Shown in pieces: positions 1-5,573 of a stretch of DNA of 64,000 bases. Each line of letters begins with the position of its first letter. Position 1 is the first letter of the stretch. The notes below the pieces were generated by a model, which saw nothing but the letters and a program-made list of their open reading frames with translations, had not been told where the DNA came from and ran no database searches. The stretch comes from Gemmiger sp. An194 (GTDB lineage Bacteria > Bacillota > Clostridia > Oscillospirales > Ruminococcaceae): the NCBI RefSeq assembly GCF_002160145.1, contig NZ_NFKA01000004.1:1-64000 (forward strand). Reading direction: 5' to 3'. A program made the translations under genes and the position numbers.

Positions 1-141
1 TTCGGCGACGGTGAGATCTCGGCCCGGGGCGAGATGCAGATCTCTGTCGGGCAGACGATCACCCTGACCATCCCGGATGCGGGCGACATCTACTGGCGGG
101 ACATGAAATGCGGCGGCATGGTGATTCTGTATCTGCCCTGA
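1..141 (+). CDS. C-terminal end of a phage structural or tail-associated protein (partial)
   Basis: An open frame runs in from the left edge and ends with TGA at 139-141, giving 46 residues (start FGDGEISARGEMQIS, end GGMVILYLP). The window edge removes the rest. The short beta-rich tail carries no motif I recognise. It lies just upstream of the lysozyme gene in a prophage lysis region, where late tail or baseplate genes usually sit, so a phage structural role is inferred from position only. Confidence 0.5.
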   Translation, partial: FGDGEISARGEMQISVGQTITLTIPDAGDIYWRDMKCGGMVILYLP

Positions 142-168
142 GCCGCGCAACAGGAAGGGAGAAACGAA

Positions 169-1182
169 ATGGCATTGAAGTATGAAACCAAAGACCCGAT
201 TTTGGGCATCGACGTGAGCAAGTATCAGGGCCGGGTGGACTGGCTCCGGGTGAAGGCGGCGGGCTATGCCTTCGCCTTCGTGCGGCTGGGCTACGCCAAC
301 GGTGACGGCAGCATTGTGACCGACCCTTATTTTGAGCAGAACCTGAGCGGCGCGGCAGCTGCCGGGCTGGATGTGGGCGTGTATCTGTACAGCTACATCG
401 ACAGCGAGGACCACGCCCGCATCGCCGCCGCCCGGGCGCTGGAGCTGCTGGCGGGCCGGGCGCTGAGCCTGCCTCTGGTGCTGGACTACGAGCACGCGGC
501 CAAGTACGCCGCCTTCAGCCGGGCGAAGAATACCGCCATCTGCAACGCCTTTATGGAGGTGGTGGCCGCGGCGGGCTATCTGCCCATGTTCTACAGCTAC
601 ACCAGCTTTGTGAACAGCTACATGGACATGGCGGCCCTCGATCCGTACGAGGGGTTGTGGATCGCCAACTACACCGGCAAGATCGGGGTGGACAACGCCG
701 CCGTCTGGCAGCACTCCAGCAGCGGGTCGGTGCCCGGCGTTGCGGGCCGGTGCGATCTGAACCGGATGTACTGTGACCTGCCCCGGATCATCCGGGAATA
801 CTACACCCCGGGCAAGGTGGAGTTCCAGCCGCTGACCGGCAAGCAGCTGGAGGTGTTCGATGCCAGCCGCTGCGAATACTTCACCGCGCCGGACATCAAC
901 GCGGTGGTGATGAACCCGGACGGAAAAACGGACAAGCTGCCGGAGGGTACTTATCCGGTTCTTACTCTGGCGGATGGTCTGGTGGACGGCTACCCCATGG
1001 TGCAGCTTGCGTACAAGGGCGAAACCGTGTACGCCGCCCTTCTGGACGACCGATGCCGCATCATCGACGCGCCGGAGGAAGGCCTGGAGCTGCGCCTGTG
1101 CCCGGTGCCCAACGAGGGCGACCGGCACAGCATTGAGAACTACTGCAAGGGGCTGGGCTTTTCAGCGGAGTTTATCTGGTGA
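169..1182 (+). CDS. Prophage endolysin, GH25 family lysozyme (N-acetylmuramidase)
   Basis: The 337-residue product should cleave the MurNAc-GlcNAc bond of peptidoglycan at the end of the phage lytic cycle. Residues about 11-205 form a GH25 barrel: the first strand carries GIDVSKYQG with Asp15, and the catalytic pair sits in LVLDYEH (Asp106, Glu108). Residues about 220-337 form a separate domain that is not a recognisable LysM, SH3 or choline-binding repeat and may bind the wall. No signal peptide is seen, as expected for holin-dependent release. A GGAAGGGAG ribosome site precedes the ATG. The stop overlaps the ribosome site of the next gene, so the lysis genes look co-transcribed. Confidence 0.93.
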   Translation: MALKYETKDPILGIDVSKYQGRVDWLRVKAAGYAFAFVRLGYANGDGSIVTDPYFEQNLSGAAAAGLDVGVYLYSYIDSEDHARIAAARALELLAGRALSLPLVLDYEHAAKYAAFSRAKNTAICNAFMEVVAAAGYLPMFYSYTSFVNSYMDMAALDPYEGLWIANYTGKIGVDNAAVWQHSSSGSVPGVAGRCDLNRMYCDLPRIIREYYTPGKVEFQPLTGKQLEVFDASRCEYFTAPDINAVVMNPDGKTDKLPEGTYPVLTLADGLVDGYPMVQLAYKGETVYAALLDDRCRIIDAPEEGLELRLCPVPNEGDRHSIENYCKGLGFSAEFIW

Positions 1183-1193
1183 GGAGGATGAAT

Positions 1194-1445
1194 ATGAATG
1201 AATGGAATGTGGTCGGGGTGCTGGTGGTGGTGGCCGGGTTGTTTTTGTCGGTGGGGGCGCCGGTGATCCGGCTGAACAGCACCATTACCAAGCTCTCCAC
1301 GCTGGTAGAGGGACTGCGGGACCGGCAGGTCCAGCAGGAGCAAAATAATAGCGACAGCCACCGGCGTATCTGGAAACACAACGAAGAACAGGACGCGGTT
1401 CTTAACGACCATGAGACCCGCATCACGATTTTGGAAAGGAAGTAA
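1194..1445 (+). CDS. Small phage membrane/coiled-coil protein (haemolysin XhlA-like)
   Basis: About 83 residues: one N-terminal hydrophobic segment (NVVGVLVVVAGLFLSVGAPV) followed by a polar helix with heptad character that runs to the C-terminus and ends in ITILERK. This resembles XhlA-type accessory lysis proteins, with the membrane segment at the opposite end from classic XhlA. The start was placed at ATG 1194 because AGGAGG at 1182-1187 gives it 6-nt spacing; GTG 1179 and ATG 1188 would overlap that ribosome site. It lies between endolysin and holin, so a lysis-accessory role is inferred. A phage protein of other function remains possible. Confidence 0.6.
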   Translation: MNEWNVVGVLVVVAGLFLSVGAPVIRLNSTITKLSTLVEGLRDRQVQQEQNNSDSHRRIWKHNEEQDAVLNDHETRITILERK

Positions 1446-1452
1446 TGAGAAG

Positions 1453-1719
1453 ATGAAGAACATCAACTGGAAAGTGCGCTTGACGAATAAGACCTTCTGG
1501 CTGAGCCTGATTCCGGCGGTGCTGCTGCTGATTCAGGTGGTGGCGGCGGTGTTCGGTTACGCTCTGGACCTGGGCGAGCTGGGCAACCGGCTGCTGGCGG
1601 TAGTGAACGCCCTTTTCGCCGTGCTTGCGATCCTGGGCGTGGTGAACGACCCCACCACCCAGGGTGTGGCTGATAGCAAGCAGGCGCTTACTTATGTGAC
1701 CCCCAAAGCGAAAGAGTAA
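1453..1719 (+). CDS. Phage holin, phiLC3 family
   Basis: An 88-residue protein starting MKNINWKVRLTNKTFW, with two hydrophobic segments (about residues 17-36 and 45-62) and the tail DPTTQGVADSKQALTYVTPK. The N-terminal INWKVRLTNKTFW block and the DPTT-G-DSKQALTY ending are typical of the phiLC3 holin family, which permeabilises the membrane so that the endolysin reaches the wall. ATG 1453 was chosen because family members begin at this residue and an AAAGGAAG ribosome-site-like stretch lies upstream. It is the last gene before the attachment site. Confidence 0.92.
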   Translation: MKNINWKVRLTNKTFWLSLIPAVLLLIQVVAAVFGYALDLGELGNRLLAVVNALFAVLAILGVVNDPTTQGVADSKQALTYVTPKAKE

Positions 1720-1725
1720 GGGAAA

Positions 1726-1770
1726 GCCCCCGAACCGTCCGGAAATTCCGGATAGTTCGGGGGCCTTTTT
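1726..1770 (+). terminator. Rho-independent terminator closing the prophage lysis operon
   Basis: GCCCCCGAAC (1726-1735) pairs with GTTCGGGGGC (1755-1764); an inner TCCGGA/TCCGGA hairpin fills the loop and a T-run follows at 1766-1770. It begins 6 nt after the holin stop codon. Confidence 0.9.
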
Positions 1771-1778
1771 GCGTTGTA

Positions 1779-1800
1779 GGTACACACATAAGGTACACAC
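1779..1800 (+). repeat. Two GGTACACAC direct repeats near attR
   Basis: GGTACACAC occurs at 1779-1787 and again at 1792-1800, a 13-bp period, at the edge of the AT-rich interval between the holin terminator and the tRNA tail. Short direct repeats beside the crossover are typical of arm-type sites for a tyrosine integrase. That role is inferred from position; the integrase gene is not in the window. The rest of 1801-1910 is AT-rich and shows no gene. Confidence 0.4.
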
Positions 1801-1910
1801 TTTTATTTTTCTATCTGCATAATTGTTTGCATATTGCAAAGTTTATTCAATTTTAAGCAAGTATTTTCTCTATAAAAGCATATTATTTCGCATAAAAAAA
1901 TAAGCGCGGT

Positions 1911-1935
1911 GGTTCGAATCCCTCTCTTTCCGCCA
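1911..1935 (+). other. tRNA-Ser-like 3' tail acting as prophage attR
   Basis: The 25 bases begin GGTTCGAATCCC and end TTTCCGCCA. This is the T-loop, 3' half of the T-stem, acceptor 3' strand (TCTTTCC), discriminator G and encoded CCA of a tRNA. A partner acceptor strand would be GGAAAGA with discriminator G, which fits tRNA-Ser. Bases upstream do not continue the tRNA (no anticodon or D-arm), and position 51 of the T-stem is already mispaired. This is therefore the tail fragment left when an element recombines into the 3' end of a tRNA gene; the intact copy should lie beyond the left edge of the prophage. Confidence 0.8.
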
Positions 1936-1941
1936 AAGAAG

Positions 1942-1980
1942 AGAACCGATCGAGCAATTGCTCTTTCGGTTCTTTCTTTT
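1942..1980 (+). terminator. Terminator of the interrupted tRNA gene
   Basis: AGAACCGA (1942-1949) pairs with TCGGTTCT (1965-1972), with GAGCAATTGCTC inside, followed by TTCTTTTT. It starts 7 nt after the tRNA tail and was probably the native terminator of that tRNA before phage insertion. Confidence 0.85.
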
Positions 1981-1992
1981 TGCAGTAGAGTA

Positions 1993-2136
1993 GAGAAGGG
2001 ATTCGAACCCGAAAGGGTGATTGCCGTGAAGAAAACCTGCCGGCGGCAGGTTTTCAGGCGATCTGCGCGCCGGGGCGATGCCCCAAGCGCGGGAAGCTTT
2101 GCGGAGCAAAGATTTCCAAATCCCTCTTTTTCCGCA
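1993..2136. repeat. Foldback element with tRNA-tail-like inverted ends
   Basis: The left end (1993-2007, GAGAAGGGATTCGAA) is close to an inverted copy of the right end (2114-2126, TTCCAAATCCCTC). Both resemble the tRNA tail at 1911-1935; the right end continues TTTTTCCGCA, like the tRNA acceptor. Inside lie nested hairpins: a 12-base perfect arm pair GAAAACCTGCCG / CGGCAGGTTTTC (2031-2042 and 2044-2055) closed by GATTGCC/GGCGATC, then GGGGC-GAT-GCCCC within GCGCG arms, then CTTTGC-GGA-GCAAAG. No coding frame is credible. It reads as a small non-autonomous repeat or a structured RNA, not phage coding DNA. Confidence 0.6.
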
Positions 2137-2140
2137 AAAA

Positions 2141-2172
2141 AATCCGCAAGCTGAAGGGCTTGCGGATTTTTT
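2141..2172. terminator. Terminator-like hairpin after the foldback element
   Basis: AATCCGCAAGC (2141-2151) pairs with GCTTGCGGATT (2158-2168), with A-run on the left and T-run on the right, so it could work in both directions. It separates the repeat region from the ridA locus. Confidence 0.75.
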
Positions 2173-2216
2173 CATTTTGCAAAGATCTAAACGGGGAATA
2201 AACCCCGAAACAGTAT

Positions 2217-2252
2217 AAAAAATCCCCCGGCTGCAAAACCGGGGGATTTTTA
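2217..2252 (-). terminator. Terminator of ridA
   Basis: AATCCCCCGG (2221-2230) pairs with CCGGGGGATT (2239-2248). On the minus strand the hairpin is followed by a T-run (A-run 2217-2220 on the plus strand). It lies 12 bases beyond the ridA stop codon. Confidence 0.88.
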
Positions 2253-2263
2253 AACGGCAGAGA

Positions 2264-2632
2264 TTACTTCTCAGCGATGGCTTCGATCTCGCACAGGGCG
2301 CCCTTGGGCAGGTCCTTTACAGCCACGCAGCTGCGGGCGGGCTTGGAGGTGAAGTACTTGGCGTACACCTCGTTGAAGGCAGCGAAGTCGCTCATGTTAG
2401 CCAGGAAGCAGGTGGTCTTCACAACCTTGTCCAGGCTGGAGCCGGCAGCATCCAGAATAGCGCCAACGTTTTTGCAGCTCCACTCAGCCTGAGCGGCGAT
2501 GCCTTCGGGCATGGTGCCGGTCGCGGGGTCAACGGGCAGCTGGCCGGAGGTGAATACCAGATCACCCACTACGAAGCCCTGAGAGTAGGGACCGATGGCG
2601 CCGGGAGCGTTTTTGGTATCGATGATAGTCAT
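2264..2632 (-). CDS. ridA: RidA family reactive-intermediate deaminase
   Basis: A 122-residue Rid protein. The family hydrolyses 2-aminoacrylate and related enamines/imines released by PLP enzymes to keto acids plus ammonia, which protects other PLP enzymes. The sequence has the family start (NAPGAIGPYSQGFVVGDLVFTSGQLPVDP), the active-site arginine in KPARSCVAV and the C-terminal ALCEIEAIA. A GGAGGA ribosome site precedes ATG 2632. It has its own sigma-70-type promoter and terminator but sits just downstream of a C-S lyase and symporter. The lyase and the nearby cysteine desulfidase would both generate 2-aminoacrylate, so the location is functionally sensible. Confidence 0.93.
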   Translation of the reverse strand: MTIIDTKNAPGAIGPYSQGFVVGDLVFTSGQLPVDPATGTMPEGIAAQAEWSCKNVGAILDAAGSSLDKVVKTTCFLANMSDFAAFNEVYAKYFTSKPARSCVAVKDLPKGALCEIEAIAEK

Positions 2633-2716
2633 GATAGAAGTCCTCCTTGGATCGAATCTTGACGCAGTTCACTGTGTGCGTGTGCACAATAATGAAGCTG
2701 CTTAACTACGTCTATA

Positions 2717-2745
2717 ACTATAGCAATTTTGCATGGAAAATGCAA
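2717..2745 (-). promoter_or_regulatory. Sigma-70-type promoter of ridA
   Basis: On the minus strand TTGCAT (2740-2745) is separated by 17 bases from TATAGT (2717-2722), about 85 bases before the ridA start. ridA therefore probably has expression independent of the sigma-54 operon upstream. Confidence 0.7.
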
Positions 2746-2765
2746 TGGGGATTTTCTCTGCTGTT

Positions 2766-4031
2766 TCAGGCAGCATTGCCCTTCGCCTTTACGGCATTTA
2801 CCAGCCAATCCTTGCCCTCGACCATACGAGCCACCATCATGGAAGCGATGGTGTCGCCGGAGGCGTTCAGGCAGGTAGCGGCAGGGTCAAACAGGAAGCC
2901 CAAAGTAGCAATCAGGGGGAAGGCCTCAGCGGGGAAGCCGAACATGCTTACGATGAGCATTTCACCCACCAGGCCGCCGCCGGGCGCGCCGGACAGAACA
3001 AAAGCGGACAAAATAGCAACCACAATGGCCATGGCATAGGTGCTCGCGCCGGTAAAGGGCATATTGAACACGCCGAAGAGGAAGGCGATCTTGGTGATGG
3101 AGCTCAGCACCGAGCCGTCCATGTGCATGGTGCAGCCCATGGGCAGAACCAGGTCACTCACATCCTTGGGAACGCCGATTTTATCGCAGGTTTCCTTGTT
3201 GACGGGCAGGGTGGCGGCGGAGCTCTGGGTGGCAAAGGCGGTCACAGCGGGGGTGAAGATATACTTCAGCATCCGTTTCACACCCAGTGCACCACCGGCG
3301 AACAGTGCATACAAGGGGAAGAAAACAACCACATACAGCAGGCACAGGGGGTAATATACTGCCATGGATCGGCCGTAGTCGCCAATGATTTCAGGACCGT
3401 ATTCGGCTACCAGATTGGCAAAGTAAGCACCCAGACCAATGGGGGCAATGTTCATAATAAGACCAACGAATTTCATGATGATGTCGTTCAGGTTGGCCAG
3501 CAGCTTGCCCACAGGGCTCTCATCACCGCCGCAGGCGGAAACGCAGAAGCCGAACAGAATGGCAAAAATGATCAGCGGCAGCATGTTGCTCTTGCTCAGC
3601 AGGCCGGAGAAATCATCCACGGTAAGAGAGCCGACGATCATGTCGCTCACACTCTGCATTTCGCCCATTTCACTGGTGCCTATCTGGATATTGGTTCCGG
3701 CAGAGGGGCTGAACAGATTGACCCATACCAGCACGCAGACGCCTGCAATGATGCCGGTGGCAAGAAAGCTGAAAATGGTGCTGCCCAGAATCTTGCCCAG
3801 GCGTTTCATATTGGCCATGCTGCCCACAGCGGAAGCGATGGACACAAACACCAGAGGCACAACGATGGTGAACATCAGGTTCAGGAAGATCTGCCCCACG
3901 GGCTTGAGGGTCTGCCCAAGGCTGGGGGAGACCACACCGATGATGGAGCCGATAGCAATGCCGCCCAGCAGCAGGATGGGAAGCTTGTACTGCTGCCACA
4001 AGGACGATTTCTTGGTGGTAGTGTTAGACAT
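2766..4031 (-). CDS. Dicarboxylate/amino acid:cation symporter (DAACS family)
   Basis: A 421-residue integral membrane protein of the sodium/proton-coupled glutamate-aspartate-serine symporter fold (SDF family). N-terminal hydrophobic helices (about residues 14-100) are followed by the serine-rich re-entrant motif TQSSAATLPVN and the substrate-binding region ending NASGDTIASMMVARM. Its length is normal for bacterial GltP/SstT relatives. It is the second gene of a minus-strand operon, 52 bases after the C-S lyase gene, so a sulfur-containing or C3/C4 amino acid is a reasonable substrate. Sequence alone cannot say which. A GGAGAG ribosome site precedes ATG 4031. Confidence 0.9.
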   Translation of the reverse strand: MSNTTTKKSSLWQQYKLPILLLGGIAIGSIIGVVSPSLGQTLKPVGQIFLNLMFTIVVPLVFVSIASAVGSMANMKRLGKILGSTIFSFLATGIIAGVCVLVWVNLFSPSAGTNIQIGTSEMGEMQSVSDMIVGSLTVDDFSGLLSKSNMLPLIIFAILFGFCVSACGGDESPVGKLLANLNDIIMKFVGLIMNIAPIGLGAYFANLVAEYGPEIIGDYGRSMAVYYPLCLLYVVVFFPLYALFAGGALGVKRMLKYIFTPAVTAFATQSSAATLPVNKETCDKIGVPKDVSDLVLPMGCTMHMDGSVLSSITKIAFLFGVFNMPFTGASTYAMAIVVAILSAFVLSGAPGGGLVGEMLIVSMFGFPAEAFPLIATLGFLFDPAATCLNASGDTIASMMVARMVEGKDWLVNAVKAKGNAA

Positions 4032-4083
4032 GATGACTCTCCTTTTCCTTTATCGCTCCGTCCGCACGAGACGGTATTCCTGT

Positions 4084-5253
4084 TTATAATGCTTTCACAG
4101 CCTCTTCCAGCTGTTTCATGGCCTGTTCCAGAACCTTGCGGGAGCAGGCGGCGTTCAGACGCATGAATCCGTTCAGGCTGCGCCCGAAGCTCCATCCCTC
4201 GTTCAGGCCAAGCCCGGCCTTTTCGATCATGAAACGGCGCAGCTCCTCATTGCTCAAGCCCAGCTCCCGGCAGTCCAGCCAGACCAGATAGGTGGCATCC
4301 GGCAGGTTGGGCTTGATTTGGGGAATATGAGCGGCGCAGTAATCCCGGATGAAGTTGAAGTTGCCGTCGATGTATTCCAGCAGCTGATCCAGCCACTCCT
4401 CACCCTCGTTGAAGGCGGCTTCCATAGCGGTCAGGCTGAAGGCGTTGTTGCGGTGGATATCCATGTTCATCCAGGCTTTGTCATACAGTTCCTTCATCCG
4501 CATATTGGGGAAGACGGTGGTGGAAGCCTGCAGGCCTGCCAGATTGAAGGTTTTGGTACCGGAAATGCAGCTGATTACTTCGCCGGCAACCTGCTCAGAC
4601 AGGCTGGCGGTGGGGATATGGGTTTTGCCGTGGAACACCAGATCCGAGTGGATCTCGTCCGAAACCATCAGCACACCGTATTTTCGGCACAGGTCAGTCA
4701 TGCGGGTCAGCTCCTCGCGCGTCCACACGATGCCCAGAGGATTGTGAGGGCTGCACAGCAGGAACATGCTCACCTGGGGCAGCTTGGCTTCAAAGTCCTC
4801 CCAGTCCACGGTCCACTTGCCATCCTTTTCCACCAGTTGGTTCTCAACCACAGTGCGGTTCCAGGCTTCGGTCACGTCGTAGAACTCGCCGTAAACCGGG
4901 GTCTGGATCAACACCTTGCTGCCTTCCGGAGTGAACAGCTTCACCAGCATGCTCAGCGCGGGCACAACGCCCAGGCTCCAGCTCACCAGGCTGCGGTCGA
5001 TGGTCCAGCCGTTGCGGCGCTTCTGCCAGTTGCAGATGGCCTCAAAGTAGCTGGCCGGGCGGCTGGTGTAGCCCCAGATGCCCTCCTGTGCCCGGGCAGT
5101 CAGCGCATCGATCACCGGCTGGGGGGCTTTGAAGTCCATGTCCGCGATCCACAGAGGAATCACCTTGTCAGTGCCGAACTTCTTAATCCGCTCGTCGTAC
5201 TTGGCGGCATTGTTTTTGCTGCGGTCCACAACGGTGTCAAAATCGTATTTCAT
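4084..5253 (-). CDS. PLP-dependent C-S lyase / aminotransferase, MalY/PatB family
   Basis: 389 residues from MKYDFDTVVDR, the usual start of this family. ATG 5253 is preferred over an in-frame start 13 codons upstream because an AGGCAGGA ribosome site lies just before it. Fold-type I PLP enzyme: the Schiff-base lysine is in SGTKTFNLAGL, the pyridine-binding Asp is in VSDEIHSDL, and the C-terminal arginine region is FMRLNAACSRKVLEQA. MalY/PatB proteins act as cystathionine or cysteine beta-lyases, giving pyruvate (through 2-aminoacrylate), ammonia and a thiol or sulfide. The gene heads an operon with the symporter and is preceded by a canonical sigma-54 promoter, which supports a sulfur amino acid catabolic role. 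Confidence 0.88.
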   Translation of the reverse strand: MKYDFDTVVDRSKNNAAKYDERIKKFGTDKVIPLWIADMDFKAPQPVIDALTARAQEGIWGYTSRPASYFEAICNWQKRRNGWTIDRSLVSWSLGVVPALSMLVKLFTPEGSKVLIQTPVYGEFYDVTEAWNRTVVENQLVEKDGKWTVDWEDFEAKLPQVSMFLLCSPHNPLGIVWTREELTRMTDLCRKYGVLMVSDEIHSDLVFHGKTHIPTASLSEQVAGEVISCISGTKTFNLAGLQASTTVFPNMRMKELYDKAWMNMDIHRNNAFSLTAMEAAFNEGEEWLDQLLEYIDGNFNFIRDYCAAHIPQIKPNLPDATYLVWLDCRELGLSNEELRRFMIEKAGLGLNEGWSFGRSLNGFMRLNAACSRKVLEQAMKQLEEAVKAL

Positions 5254-5311
5254 AAAATCGGTTCCTGCCTTTCTGTTTGGGCGCTTGCCCACGTTTCTCT
5301 GCCCAGATTAT

Positions 5312-5328
5312 AGCAAAGAGTGTGCCAA
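5312..5328 (-). promoter_or_regulatory. Sigma-54 (-24/-12) promoter of the C-S lyase-symporter operon
   Basis: Read on the minus strand: TTGGCAC, then ACTCT, then TTGCT. The invariant GG and GC are 10 bases apart, the canonical spacing, and every consensus base of TGGCAC-N5-TTGCW is present. The start point would be near 5301, about 48 bases before the lyase ATG at 5253. Confidence 0.9.
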
Positions 5329-5365
5329 AAGCGAAGAGGTGGGTGACGTTACCATCCATTTCGGC

Positions 5366-5380
5366 GTTTTAACGGTTTTG
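5366..5380 (+). promoter_or_regulatory. Putative activator box A (upstream activating sequence)
   Basis: GTTTTAACGGTTTTG lies about 40-55 bases upstream of the -24 element of the lyase promoter. The same motif recurs at 5513-5527 (inverted) and 7739-7754. Its restriction to the flanks of the sigma-54 regulator gene and its two target promoters suggests it is that regulator's binding site. Confidence 0.65.
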
Positions 5381-5440
5381 ATTGTTTGCGTTGCAGCAGA
5401 TTGACGGTAAAATCTGGATGTAGTCAATTGCATGGAAAAA

Positions 5441-5487
5441 GAAAAACAGGCCGGTCCGCAGAAGAAAGCACGCGGTACCGGCCTGTT
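5441..5487 (-). terminator. Terminator of the sigma-54 regulator gene
   Basis: AACAGGCCGGT (5445-5455) pairs with ACCGGCCTGTT (5477-5487). On the minus strand TTTTTC and further T-rich bases follow. It separates the regulator transcript from the C-S lyase operon. The rest of the 5254-5573 gap holds the sigma-54 promoter and two operator-like boxes, with no gene. Confidence 0.85.
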
Positions 5488-5512
5488 CCTTATATATAAG
5501 GAAATCGACGAT

Positions 5513-5527
5513 CAAAAACGGTTAACC
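5513..5527 (-). promoter_or_regulatory. Putative activator box B
   Basis: CAAAAACGGTTAACC on the plus strand; its complement GGTTAACCGTTTTTG matches boxes A and C. It is about 190 bases upstream of the lyase -24 element, within the usual range for enhancer-like sites, and just past the 3' end of the regulator gene. Confidence 0.6.
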
Positions 5528-5573
5528 AATAAATGAAAATGGTTGATTTCGGATGAACTACAGGTTAAATTGG

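Noticed and set aside
1897-1935. A complete tRNA-Ser gene ending at 1935
   Set aside because: Only the T-loop side and acceptor 3' strand are present. No D-arm, anticodon arm or 5' acceptor strand can be folded from the AT-rich DNA upstream.
2733-4166. 477-codon plus-strand open frame opposite the symporter gene
   Set aside because: Gly/His/Gln-rich with no domain; the complementary strand encodes a typical DAACS transporter.
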